Source of the DNA: Marasmius tenuissimus
Lineage: Eukaryota; Basidiomycota; Agaricomycetes; Agaricales; Marasmiaceae
Direction of reading: 5' to 3'
Assembly (NCBI GenBank): GCA_029532415.1
Contig: JAQOTA010000060.1
Span: 2,728,001 to 2,792,000, forward strand
DNA length: 64,000 nucleotides
Shown: one piece after another, positions 1 through 11,400 of the stretch
Numbering within the stretch: the stretch's first letter is position 1
Layout of the letters: every line of letters starts with the position of its first letter
The notes under the pieces: generated by a model
Databases searched by the model: none
What the model was told of the DNA's origin: nothing
The model's input: the letters and a program-made list of their open reading frames with translations, nothing else
Translations under genes and position numbers: made by a program

Positions 1-1528
1 TGGAGGATCTGTTCGACCCCCTTCCCCCTACGGATGCCACTCAGCCTGTTTTGCGTGAACCCGAACCGGAGAGCAGAACTCAGAACTCGTCCGCTAAGAT
101 CGACCAGCTGGTGCACCTTCTCCAGCTCACCCCCGCAGGGGAGAAATCTTTAGTCTTCTCACAATTCACGGTATGTATCTTCGATACCCTTCCCATATCT
201 GGACGCTCACATTACGTCTATGTACAGAGTTTCCTCGATAAGGTATGGTCCATCTTTGTGCTGCATAGCTCGATTTAATGGCCCTTTGTTGAAGATTGGT
301 GATACCTTGGCCGAAAAGGGGTAAGGACCTAGAGTGGATAACGTCGATCGCGCTAATCCTCGCTCAGGATTCCCTTCGTGAGGCTTGATGGGAAGATGTC
401 AGCCAAGAGGAGAGAAGAAGCGATCACACGCTTCTCTGTTCCACTTGCAGCCAGCAAGACTTCCATGCGCAAAGACACGACACCCCAATTGTCGAAAGGT
501 CGGACTCACCGGGCCTCGCGCAAGAAGAGCGTAGCTCTCGAAACACTCGATGATAATGACGATGACAGCGACGATGACTTCGCGATGGGTACTTCGGAGG
601 CAGATTACTCTGACTTCGAGGATGATCAACCGAAGAAAAATAGCAAGGGAAAAGGCAAAGGCAAGCAAACATTCACAGAGGAGGATGATTTGGACGACCT
701 CGCTTTCGCGACGGACGAGAACCCTGCCGTGATGCTGTTGTCTCTCAAAGCCGTACGTTTCGTTGTCAGGGTAAAGAACTGATTCGCTGATGTGAAAACA
801 GGGTGCAGTTGGACTGAACTTGACTGGTGAGTAGAGCCCCTTGTTGACTCGTCTGGTGGCTCACAGAACATTCTCTCAAGTTGCCAACAACGTCTACTTG
901 TGAGTAAAATCTTCAATATCACTGTGCGTCGTGTCCGTTCTGAATCAATACGCCTTCCTAGAATGGACCCGTAAGTTTCGCGTATACGCTCCTTGGAATA
1001 TGAATTCACGGCGACCGATCCGCTGTTAGGTGGTGGCAGGTAAGGTTCCCGACTCGCCATTGGAAGAGCTTGGGGCTGAACTAGGGCTGACTTCGCACAT
1101 AGGAAGGTATTGAGAGCCAGGCAATCGACAGGGTCAACCGTATTGGTCAAACTAAACCCGTCCATGTCTATCAACTCATCTCTGAGAATACCGTTGAAGC
1201 AAGGGTATGGGCAGCAACATTCTAAGTACAGCCTATTTGCTGACCAAAATCACAGGTCCTTGACATCCAGGAGCGCAAGAAGAATCTGATCAAACAGGTT
1301 ACGCCTTCCTCCCCCTACCCTCTTTCGTGACCTTGTGCTGAAAACACCTCACAGGCATTCTCCGGTATGAAGAGCAAAGAAACACCACGGCAACAAAGGG
1401 AAGCCAGGTTGCAAGGTTCGTCTAATTTTCATCGAGCACTTCTTACTTACATTGCTGACGAGTTCGTCCTAGACTTGGTCGAGCTTTTTGGCATTCGGCA
1501 ACAGCAAGCAAGCCAGAGCGAAGCGTGA
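1..1528 (+). CDS. SNF2-family DNA helicase/translocase, C-terminal part (Rad5/HLTF-like)
   Basis: Only the 3' end of the gene is in the window; the reading frame is already open at base 3. Exons read at 3-170, 228-242, 295-320 and 368 to about 752, then several short exons to a TGA at 1526-1528. The protein shows the helicase C lobe in order: SLVFSQF, RLDGKMS, SLKAGAVGLNL, then the motif VI core DRVNRIGQT and VHVYQL. This lobe is one half of the ATP-driven DNA translocase of SNF2 proteins, which remodel chromatin or act in post-replication repair. The tail, with Leu-Val-Glu-Leu after a charged stretch, resembles the Rad5/HLTF (SMARCA3) group, but the diagnostic HIRAN, RING and N-lobe parts lie outside. 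Oddly, about 95 residues rich in Lys and Asp/Glu (bases about 445-723) are inserted between motif IV and the SLKAG motif. Family is certain, subfamily is not. Confidence 0.88.
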
Positions 1529-1839
1529 TTCGTGAAAATCTGCGTTCCCCGTTGCCCCAGCTCCACCACTACTACCTGTACTTCCTTAATGTACATGTAT
1601 AGACGATTATTCTAGTAATTACTTGATGCTTGGTCCCGCGCTTCCCCATGGCCTGATTCGAGAAAGAGTTCCGGGCATGAATAACCCGGTCCTTCGTTTC
1701 CAGCGCCCAACGGCCTCCACCGGGGTGTGTTACAATTTCTTTCCTAACTCACCGGATGTCGCCATGTGCATAAAAGGGGTGAATTTCCAAGACTCCGAGT
1801 CATATTTTCATCATCCTTCCATCGACTATCATCAGGTTC
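1529..1839. other. Intergenic: helicase 3' end and acetyltransferase promoter
   Basis: No gene is supported. The segment holds the 3' UTR of the helicase gene and the upstream region of the acetyltransferase. A TATA-like CATAAAAGG lies at about 1768-1776, some 65 bases before the next ATG. Confidence 0.5.
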
Positions 1840-2502
1840 ATGGCACCTCACAGTCTACTACTCAAATCCCCTACCGGGCGCTTACAATTGGCACCTCCCA
1901 GCGAGGCCAACGACGCAGAAAACGCGAGAGTTCGTTGTCATCCTGTGACGCGCAAATACCTACGTTATCTTCCTGAGCATGTCGCTACGGAGGATGCGCG
2001 TAAACTACGCGAAGATCGACTCGCAGACCAATCGTTACTGGAATTCCACGTCTACAAGCTGGATAAGGACAGAAGGGAACAGTTCGTCGGAGGGACGATG
2101 ATCTTCAACATCAATGAGGAGCACAACTCATGTGAGCTCGGAATCATTCTATCGCCCGAGGCACACGGCGGTGGACTTGCTACAGATGGTCAGTGTCACA
2201 GTTGCTCAAGTCGCGTTCATGATCGCTGACAGGTGTCGCGGGGTGTAGCATTCTACACAATGTTGAGCTACGTGTTTGGGGAGCGTAAATTTCACAGGGC
2301 GACTTTCGAAACGGGTGCCGATAATCTTCCCATGCGAGGGTGGCTCGAAAAGGTGGCGAGTGCAAGGCTGGAGTCCACCCGGAAAGATGCCTGGAAGGAT
2401 CCTGTTAACGGTGGATATAGCGATGTTACGGGATACGCCATCCTCGAGGACGAATGGCGCGAGCGGGTGAGGGAGAAGCTGGAGAAAAAATTGGGGTTGT
2501 GA
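1840..2502 (+). CDS. GNAT-family N-acetyltransferase (RimJ/RimL-like)
   Basis: Two exons, 1840-2188 and 2249-2502, are joined across a 60-bp intron with a gtcagt donor and a tgtag acceptor. The nearer acceptor at 2232 would break the frame, so the later one was chosen. The protein is about 200 residues, usual for the RimJ/RimL type of GNAT. Visible hallmarks are a strand with GGTMIFNI, ELGIILSPEAHGGGLATD as the acetyl-CoA pyrophosphate loop (a variant of the Q/RxxGxG/A motif), then an alpha-helix leading to ERKFHRATFETGADN, the beta5/alpha4 region of these enzymes. The fold transfers acetyl from acetyl-CoA to an amine. Substrate cannot be read from the sequence. The C-terminus is a charged helix. 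The location is presumably cytosolic, since no signal is seen. Confidence 0.82.
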
Positions 2503-2699
2503 ACCTTCATACCCCGGATAAGGCCATTCTATCCCTTCAGAGTTGGGATTCGGGGATGAGACGTTCTGGGGCTTTCCAAGGAACTATATTAAACGTGGAT
2601 GTACATCGCGGATGACCAAGTCCTTGCTCCAGAATATATTGTACACAGGGTGGTGGTATGGCCGTCGCAGATAACCAACCGAAGGGAACGTTCGGACTT

Positions 2700-3543
2700 T
2701 CATGTAGCGATCTATCAGAAAGACCCCTCGTTACATTAGATCGAGCACGCATGGGAAGGGCACGCACAGCTGTGAGATACTGCTCCGCGACGATGCGAGC
2801 TCTGGCGTTTAAACTCAGCTTCATCTCGCTAATTTCCTTGTCCACATCCTCCATGAATCTGACAGAGAAGTTCAGGGCTATCGCCAAGACTTGAAAGGAG
2901 ATCACCGACTGTATAATGAAGTCAACGATCTTGTGCTTCAACATGGTTTCCGAGTGTGTATTCGTGATCAAAAAAGATATGTCGTAGCCCTGTTGGGAGG
3001 ACGTGGAAGTCAGAATGCAAGGCGACCCAAACACGACGATGGAAGGTGAACGATTACCGGTACGGGTTTCCGTCGCAGTACTATGAAATTCTCTGCCCTC
3101 TGCATCATGAACCGAGTGAATTTATGGCAAAGGATACGCTCGATTTCATCGGCCTGCTTAATCTTTATGCTGACCCGTATCGAGTTGATGGATGGTTCGA
3201 TTAGGACACGTTCATTCTCGTTTCGAGATATGATCAATGGATTGAGAAGGACCTCCTTGGAACCTCTAGTGCGCAGTTAGGCGAGAGTACCACTTCTAGT
3301 ATCGATCATTCAACGTACCCAACTTCTACCTCCGGTTTGTTGTGTCTCTCTACGACCTGTACTGTTGGGGTGAGATCACCCACTTGGTGCTGATGTATCC
3401 ACGAACCTGACTGGAGAAGTTCTCCAAAGTCAATGCTGCGGTCAGAGTCGATCTGACTGCAGCAAGATATGGTCTAAGAACATTTGACTGTGAACTCGTG
3501 AGGATCGACTAGAAGGAATCAGAGACTGAATTCGCCGTACCAT
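2700..3543 (-). CDS. ARPC4: Actin-related protein 2/3 complex subunit 4 (ARPC4)
   Basis: The spliced product is near-colinear with ARPC4 of animals and fungi, about 170 residues. Visible blocks are [69 protein letters not shown], and [25 protein letters not shown]4 forms, with ARPC2, the core clamp of the Arp2/3 complex that nucleates branched actin at endocytic patches. The start codon is an isolated ATG at 3541-3543, separated by a gtacgg...cag intron from TCA-AAT-GTT. Further introns follow SSQ, EVG and KPVP, plus one after IIQ. The 3' end is less sure. I prefer a last 56-bp intron (gtgcgt...gatag) that gives a short end at 2700; reading through instead runs open to 2537 with a non-conserved tail. 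Conservation makes the identity very secure. Confidence 0.93.
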
Positions 3544-3920
3544 CGTGGTGTAAGTCCAAGCGCGATCCCTAAACCTAACCAGAGGCCCGCAGTGACCATC
3601 AATGGTCACGTGGCTACAGTCCTTCCATTTTGAGCAATTTCCCGTGCTGCCTGCAGCTAGCTGTGTGAGTTTTCTTCAGATATTGAGTCCGGAAAATGAA
3701 CAGCTGGGATTCTCGGTCATGTACAGCTCCGATTGCACCGTGCTCTACATAGTATTGTTGATCTGAGCGGGCGCTATCCTGGCTTGCGAAGTTGCTGGGC
3801 GCGGCATAGGACATGACCTAGTCAGACTCACGGGTCAACGAAAAAGGCGATCGGAGTTTAAAAATCTTGCCTGAACAATGATCGACATTTTTTTGGGCCA
3901 GTTTCTCTCTCACCACAATA
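3544..3920. promoter_or_regulatory. Shared divergent promoter of ARPC4 and the FKBP gene
   Basis: The 377 bases separate two start codons facing away from each other, so both promoters must lie here. No long ORF with coding character is present. The region includes a palindrome with an overlapping E-box, listed separately. Confidence 0.6.
3592..3612. promoter_or_regulatory. Palindrome overlapping an E-box (CACGTG)
   Basis: Bases 3592-3609 read GTGACCAT-ca-ATGGTCAC, a perfect 8-bp inverted repeat with a 2-base spacer. Its right arm runs into CACGTG at 3607-3612, the core site of bHLH factors. It lies about 50 bases upstream of the ARPC4 ATG. Binding by a specific factor is inference. Confidence 0.4.
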
Positions 3921-5429
3921 ATGTCCGTCGCGCTTGCTCTCTGGTACGCGTTTTTTCTCGTCAGAAATGAAGTTGGGGCTCACCATGTTCAGGTCACACG
4001 CGATCGTTCCTGGAAAATCCGAGTCCTTGATTCCTGGTCAGGACATTAGGATCACCAACGCTTCTCTGGGAGAGGTTATCCAGGATGAGAGCGGTAGGTC
4101 GACCCTCAAGCTGACCTTCGAGAAAGTCTCTACTGGCGATTCCGACGACGAGGGTGAGGAGAAGGGCGAGAAGGGAGACGACGATATTTCCTCCCTCTCC
4201 ACAACTTTCGTTTGTTCATTGAGTGCTGGAAAAGTGAGTTCTCGTGTATTTCATATCGTGTATGCAACGTGTTGACAATATTACAGATCGAGCAAACGGT
4301 CCTTGATATTACTCTGCTCGAGGACAACGAATACATTTTCGACGTCGTTGGAAAAAAGTGTGTTCTCCCGTCCTTAACGCGTTGCCCAATTGCCCAACAC
4401 TTACTTTTGGTTAGCACCATATACCTCACCGGAAATTACATCCGTATGCGCACCGCCAATCCCTCGGTTATTACTTCTCTAACGCTTCAACTCCAGACCA
4501 AAACGACAACGAACCTCCCTATGGGGACATGGGAATGTCAGATATGGATTCGGACGACGAGGATGATGCATATGACCTTCGTGATGTTAGCTCGGACGTT
4601 GAGATGCATCCCGATGAGCTGGATGGCATGGACAGCGATGCAAGGTGCGTTTCATCGAGGTCTGGGTCTGAAGCCTACTCGAAGTTTGCAAATTGTTTAG
4701 CCGGTTCGAAGAAGTGGCCGAGGAGGCAACTGCAGCCAAGTCCAAGAAGCGTGCTCGTGACTCCGACGCTACCGAGGGCAAACCTACTTCTAAAGCTGAG
4801 AAGAAAAATAAGAAACAGAAGACTGAATCAGCACAGCAAGACAAGACGGAAACTCCCGAGAAACCTGGCAAGGGCGAGGCAAAGGAGAAGAAGGAGAAGA
4901 AAGGCCAGGGCGACAAACAGCAGGAAGCTGCGGTCCGCGAGCTGCCTAATGGCGTGAAGATTAAGGATGCCAAAACCGGAAGTGGTGCTGGAGCAAAGAA
5001 CGGTCAGACGGTCGAAATGAGGTACATCGGTAAATTGGCCAACGGGAAACAGTTCGACTCCAATACGAAGGGTAAACCCGTACGTGTTTGTGTCGTTTTC
5101 ACTCTTCGATATGATATCTGAATACAGTCGCAGTTCAAATTCAGGCTCGGTGCCGGTGAAGTGATAAAAGGTTCGCCGCACCTGTGATGTTCTTACTCCT
5201 TTTGACTAACAACATTCTTAGGTTGGGATACCGGTCTCGTTGGGATCAAGGTTGGCGGCGAACGCGTTCTGACCATTCCTCCGGCGTCTGGTTATGGTAA
5301 GAGAGGGTCGCCTCCTGAGATCCCACCCAATTCCACCCTCGTTTTCGGTGTGTTCTACTTTTTTCTCCTCTTCAGTCCCTGATGTCTGACTGGCATTGCA
5401 CAGAGGTGAAATGTCTTTCGATCAAGTAA
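3921..5429 (+). CDS. Nucleolar FKBP-type peptidyl-prolyl isomerase with nucleoplasmin-like N-terminus (Fpr3/Fpr4 type)
   Basis: Seven or more exons are joined; exon 1 is only 23 bases (3921-3943) and is followed by a 49-bp intron. The N-terminus, [16 protein letters not shown], then [10 protein letters not shown] and a beta-rich stretch ending [13 protein letters not shown], matches the nucleoplasmin-like domain of Fpr3/Fpr4 and FKBP39. Acidic patches follow (DMDSDDEDD), then a Lys-rich nuclear-localisation stretch. The last 110 residues are the FKBP domain: [56 protein letters not shown] and the final [11 protein letters not shown]. The aromatic and Asp pocket residues (FDSN, VIKGWD, YG) are kept, so isomerase activity is likely. 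Family members are histone chaperones and proline isomerases of chromatin and nucleolus. The stop TAA is at 5427-5429. Confidence 0.92.
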
Positions 5430-7378
5430 AGACCCGGCGTTATTAGCCCCGACGTTTTGGTCGATAAAAAGTACAACATGGATATTTTTGGGTATATAGC
5501 TAAAACGCATCTTAACAGGCTGCTTGCGGACATTCGCACGACCGTACCAGCCACTTGACTACCATCAGATGAAAGTTGATTATAGTCCAGATTGACTTCA
5601 AATTAGCCACTTGCTGTGAACAACAGATGAAGTTGGTGGTGTAATCTGTGTACTCTACGTCGCTAGACGGGGTGTTTGAACTCCTCGCTGACCTCATTGA
5701 GCTCCTCTTCCTGCACTGCGCTCAGACAAACTGTGTACGATCGTTCCTTTGATTTCGGTCTATATACCGTGAGCGTGCCAAGCGCTTACCCCAGCCGATT
5801 GAATGTCCATAAGAGTCAATAGTCATTCCATGAAGGACTTGTGCCTCAAGTCGGGACGACGAGAAATAACTCCGTGGTCTTGGGATCGACGTCGATGGAT
5901 ACAGCGTCGCAGGCGGGGATCATTATGAGATAGTATGACCTAGGAGTCGAGCGCGTTGCAGGCGACAGCAGGGTTCGAGCCGAAAACAGGTGGCAGATCG
6001 TTACAGCCCTCCCAAGACTGCATTTCATGTTCTCAAAGCTCATCAAAGCCTAAAGTACAGACGCAATTATGGCAAGCCGTTCCAGACGTTCTTTTTTCTT
6101 GACTTAGTAACAGATTTGCCCTTGAACTTGAGCTTATCGGAAGTGATACGTTTCATGCGGCCACAGGTGATGGTTGATGGAGTTATCATTAGAGGTGGCC
6201 ATTTTTGGAAAACTACTTTCCTGTTTAGGACTTGCGCCCAAGTCCTGGATTTTTGTCGCTGTCGCAGACGTTCCGCACATACTAGTGCATGAAGCCTAAG
6301 TAAAGACCGTGTACACAAGGCCTCGGCGTGGCCCGGGCGCTTGTAGGCTATGGATGGAACGGGGCTTGACTCCAACGGAACATGTAAGAGAAGGAATTGT
6401 TGAAGGATTGGAACTCCGTGAACAAGTTCTTCTTTGCGAGCATGGACGTTGAACTATGGCCCAAGTAGCTTCCATTCCCATGATGTATCGCGACTGTCGC
6501 CTCTCCTTCGTGGAGGGAACTCGTACGGGATGCATATGGGTAAAGAAGACTACTTGGCCATCGAGCAGCGCCAGCGTAGCAGTAGAAGACTCGGCACATT
6601 GGATCCAGGATATGCTGGATAATGCTGAAGATGAGAAAGCTCGAGAGTGCTCTGGCTCTGAAGTCCTCAAAATGACCTTTCTTATATACTACTCTTGTCT
6701 AAGCAACTACATTCGTGTGTCCATGGAGTTCGCGATACGACGCAGCTTGCTGTAACCCAAGTCCAGAAGATCTGAACGGCGAAGGCATGGTACAGATAAC
6801 TCGCGCTCGGATTAGGATGAAATCGGTGTAGTCTTGTGCGGCTTCATTAAACGGTAGATTGGCTGGTTCGATGCCTGGAACGTTTTCACTTTTTAGAGAC
6901 GCATGGCATTCATCGAGACACGCAGGTATGTACATGTGTAGCGGGTACGTGTATGTAGCATAACATTCTTCAGCGGACAAGATCTAAATGGATATTATCT
7001 TCAGCAATGAGTTTCGAGGAGTTGGTGAGAACGAGAATGGAGAAGCTCATACAAGAAAAGGCTTCGTCAAATCCAGAAGGATCGGACTCATTAAATCAGT
7101 ATATATTTTGTTTTGTAAAATCATCGAAAAAAGAAGCCCAGGGAAAGAGACGGAAAGCGTGCTCACCTCAAAGACGATTCAACGTGGCGGTCCTGAAGAA
7201 AAAAAAGTTGTGGGAAGAAAGATAACGTTCAGCGTCGGAGTTCGATTCTGTTCGGAACTCGCCGATACATTTTTTGATGGCGTCACTATCGAGATCACCA
7301 GTTCGCTGAGTACTAAATTGAAACCGACAGCGCTGGACTTTTTCGTTTGAACCTCCACCACACCACCGTTACACGACC
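5430..7378. other. 1.9 kb gap without a supportable gene
   Basis: I read all frames and found only short ORFs of up to about 125 codons with no recognisable family and no intron structure that extends them. One weak stretch near 6370-6450 (+) gives a plausible helix, but it has no start and no continuation. The right end, about 7250-7378, must contain the promoter of the next gene. Confidence 0.5.
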
Positions 7379-8107
7379 ATGCCAGTAGAATTGGAAGGAA
7401 GCTGCCACTGTGGGGCTGTCCGGTTCTCATTGCAATCCAGTACTGCCGTTCCGTATGCAGTACGTCTTTCATGTAGCCACTGTCTCCACGCACTGAGCCT
7501 GTTAAACTGCGTAGCTTTGCCTGTGTTCGATCTGTCGAAAAGTAGGAGGAACGGGAGGATCGATTAATCTCGGGGGCTTCTCCAAAACCCTTAGAATTTC
7601 CCAGGGAAAAGAGCATATCAGGTAATGACCATTTGTTCATGCAAATCCTCCGGTATTTGACTTGCACGATCGTGCCCTCGGAATCACAGCGTCTACAACG
7701 CGGTGCTCAATAGGGGTACTCCCGACCAGAAGGTCGCATCCTCGGAAAGGAACTTTTGTTCAAAGTGCTCCACCATGCTCTGGCTCTACGACAAACAATG
7801 GTAAGCTCATAACAGGGGCCATTCGCATTGGTTCGCTGACTTCCAGGCTGACCTGGCGCCACAAGGCCAGAGCTCATTCATCCTTTTGCGTCTGCTATCG
7901 ACTCGCCACTCGAGAAGCCTAAGGAAATAGTGGGTGATTGACGATCACAGACCATGACTGCGCTCATCGCTCCCACAGGTGTGCTTGAAGCTGTCCGACA
8001 AGCCCGAGTACGTTCGTCTGCCAGAGGGCGAGAAGACTTTGTATCAAGACTACCCCGAGCTTTCTCTCGAAGATTATCACAAGAAGAATGGTATCTATGT
8101 CGAGTGA
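7379..8107 (+). CDS. GFA/CENP-V-fold protein (glutathione-dependent formaldehyde-activating enzyme-like)
   Basis: Four exons join across introns with gtacgt, gtaatg, gtaagc and gtgggt donors. The product is about 170 residues. It shows the zinc-binding pattern of the GFA/CENP-V (Mss4-like) fold: GSCHCGAVRF near the N-terminus, CSICRKVGGTGGSINLGG with its Gly-rich turn, then FCSKCSTMLWLYD, and a C-terminal tail LPEGEKTLYQDYPELSLEDYH. The founding enzyme binds glutathione and formaldehyde to form S-hydroxymethylglutathione. Most fungal members are uncharacterised and that activity should not be assumed. All Cys of the CxC, CxxC and second CxxC motifs are present. The stop TGA is at 8105-8107. 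Confidence 0.86.
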
Positions 8108-8496
8108 GCGCTTGAGCAGCGACAATTCACTGAATTCATTGTATAAAGGGAAATATGTATGTAGCACACCAAGTGAATTTACAAATCATATGCACAACAT
8201 AGAACACAGAAATGAAACATGAGATAGATGAAATTTCAAGGCGACTGATCCCTGTAAGCAATAATTAGGATATAGACGATACGAAAACAGGGTACTTCCG
8301 CGAGAATTATATCAAGGATAAGGTAGCAGCAGCAACTGGTGGACTCGTGCACAGCGGCAGGTAACGTGGGCATAGAAAAACAGCCAATCAAAGCAAAGAT
8401 GACAATCTGTAAGATCGTATTCAGCACACCGAAAGAGACGAAAGGAAGGTAACGCACAAATATCGGGGCACCCAATTCGAAGGCGCCTTCGTGAGG
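8108..8496. other. Convergent 3' region of GFA and Sec7-PH genes
   Basis: Two genes end here tail to tail. On the minus strand, 8236-8475 is an open 79-codon stretch with two hydrophobic segments. It could be chance in an AT-rich UTR or an alternative last exon of the Sec7-PH gene; see findings. Confidence 0.4.
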
Positions 8497-11400
8497 CTAT
8501 GAGGAACGGACGCCGTGCTCGGGCGAACCAACTTGCAGGAAAGAAAGTACGAGGGCTATCGAACTGTTCTGTAAACACTGCATTTCCAGCTCACGACCAC
8601 TCCACGTCGGGGAGTCGGAGGGTGCCGAGGTGGGCGGTTGAGTCGATGACCCAGGACTGCTGCTCTTTGTCCCATTGATGTTGTCGTACGAGTCCTGATT
8701 CTCCAATCCATTCATGACAATATCCGACTCGTTCTTCCCCGCCTTGGAACGATGATAAACCTTACTGCGCGATTTAGATCTGATATGCAGCGGGGCGGCT
8801 GCACGAGCACCCCTCTGCGCTGAATTAGACGGTGAATATTCGAGTCCTAAACGAGGCGACCCATTGACCCCGTTGTTGGTCAGCCTTTGCATGGCGGCTT
8901 CCACGAGCGTGGTGGGGCTGGAGGACGCTGCCCGTCCGATCAAGGTCTCCTGCAAAACTTTGAATGCCACGGTCTCAGCAGCTCTATAGAATTTGGAAGG
9001 TCCTGGGGAAGATGAGGACGTGGTTGCGGAGGACTGAGCGTTATCAATGTGTTGTCGTAAGTCCACAGCCCATTTGTGCCGTATGATAGGATCGTCCACA
9101 CTGAACATGTATCGCCGCTTTTCCCCACAGTGGTTCACAAATGCGAGCTGGAATGTATGACGCATAAATGCACGCTCTATCGTTATACGCAAGGCTAACG
9201 GTAGGCCCCCGTATTTCAACGCGTTCTGCCCAGATCTACACATGATAATAGTCTTTGGTCCCAATGACGTCCCTGTAACCCGGAACCTAGCCTCTGAGGA
9301 CTTTTCGAACGTCAACACCGGTGGGTCGATTATCAGATCCTGCCCAAAGAGGTTGATCCTGAAGTGGGGGTCTGGTTGCGGGATGCGGAAGGAGACAGGC
9401 TCTGAGGTGACCTTGTACGTTAGCACGGGAGGGAGGGGTCGTTTGTTGGTAATCATAATATCCGCAGAGGCAGTTGCTTGGGTGTTCCTCGCATGACACA
9501 ATCTCTCTCCCCGGATGGAGTCGTAGATCTCCTCCAATAGTTCGTCCGAGACCAAGCACTTCATATCACACCGTCTGAATGCGTCAATGAAATCGCGGGA
9601 AGAAATATTTCGTCTCGGAGAATCCGGGAGACCAGGTTCCGAAGCCAATCCCCCGTGGAGAAGGTCGTTGAGCTGGTTAAGACCACGAACCAATCGGATC
9701 GCAAGGTCCTTGTCGTATGCGATGAACCGGGCATTGGCTTCGTACCACCTACTCGCAAAGGCATCCAGCATATATTCCAACGCGCTGTGATGGTGGAAGG
9801 ATTGGGACGGAACGTGTAACGACATCAAGAACACGCGCAGTGCCCGGTCTACCCTCAGATGGACAAATCCAAAACTATCCAGGTAACTCTTGAGTACCAA
9901 CTTGGATGTCCTCTGTGCCAAATAGGAGCCAAGTTGAACCCTGTCAATTTCCGTCGTTCGGAAGAGCAGCTGGCCAAGAAGAACGGGATCATCCGACATT
10001 CCGGACTTCGAGAAGAGAGTGGAGATGGCGAAGTCGGGATTCTTGCTGAAATTAAGCACGAACGTTCTGATAATCGGATTGCGCGGGGGTGGCCGAATGC
10101 CTGAGGCCCTGTTGGATAGTTCGGTCCGATCAGGTGCTACACGAAGGTGCTGCAGCTGAACCACACTCTTGATGGTGAATCGTCGGTCCGCAGAAGGAGC
10201 AATTCGATCCATGACAACGTCATCGTCTTGCAGGACTGGTTTAGCGATGACGAGGATGTCGCTGAATAGGAACAAGAAGCGGTCCTTGACGGTGTTAGAG
10301 TTGACAACCTGCAGGACAGGTGAGGCCAGGATCAATTTGCGTGGAGGGTCGTCAATCGCAGTGGCCCACATAGGACTGCGTGAGCTACGACTTAGTTGCT
10401 CTTCTAGCTTCTGAAGGACGACGGATCCCTGTGGACCGAGATATCCCTCGCCCGAATATCGTGAAGAGTTCGTTGAGGACGAATCTGACGTGGAAGGTGC
10501 AGGATAGTCACTCAATGAGGACGACAGATCAGGAGTGGTCGATGTAGGATCAGGAGGAGAGGGCAAAGAGGATGTCGGACTGAGGATAAAGGGATGGGAG
10601 GTTTCTGTTTGGATAGGATGAGCCATGTTTCTGTGAGGTTTGGTCGGCGTCTTGTCCACCTCAGGTATCTCCCTGTGAGCGAAGGGAATGGGCGAAGTGG
10701 TGGGTGGTGTCATCGGCGCTAAAATCCGTTCCCTCTCTTCCATAGGCGGTGACTGCTTTTGCCCTCTCCCCCCGACCCCGACCAAAGTGTTTCCGCTGGT
10801 GTCTGTCGGAGTGTTACCAAGCTCCTCCCAATCCGTACCTAGGTCATTGTCTTTCCGATTGCGGAAGAGGTCAGAAAGGGATGGCTTTTTGAGCGATCCG
10901 CCATTGGAAGTGGGAGGAGGGGAGATGTTTGGGATGTTTGGTGAACTGGGTGAGGAGGCTGGCGAAGACACCTTATTCTTGATATTTTTGCTCAACCATT
11001 GCTTCACGCCCGGTAACGTCGTTGGAAGTTTGATGGTGGTATTGGTGTTTGGAGTGGACGGGGAAGGACTGATTGTGAAGTAATCGGGATTGGATGATTG
11101 CCAGGACGTGGTGGTGGATAAAGGTGGAGCAGTGAATTTCCCAAACAAATTGGTGTCAGACACCTGTTGAGAAAGCTGAGGCCGACCGTTCCCAGTCAAG
11201 TTCAAAGGTTGCCCTTCTTCGGAACTACTAAGAAGCGCATTGATATCCGGCGTCGAGGCCGAGGCACTATGCAGACCTCTTGCACGATTCCGCTCTTCCT
11301 CCAGCTTCTTCATCCCTGGGAAAGGGAAAAGCTTAGCGTTCTGATACTTTGACAAATCAGCAGTACTCGGCGGAATGGGACTCCGACTTCCGGGGGTGGG

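Noticed and set aside
5950..5975. GGGTTCGAGCC, like a tRNA T-loop
   Set aside because: No acceptor, D or anticodon stems can be folded around it. A second match near 6858 fails in the same way.
6988..7350. 120-codon plus-strand frame
   Set aside because: No recognisable content, and it lies in the promoter of the GFA-like gene.
7179..7667. 162-codon minus-strand frame
   Set aside because: Largely the antisense of the GFA-like gene and its promoter.
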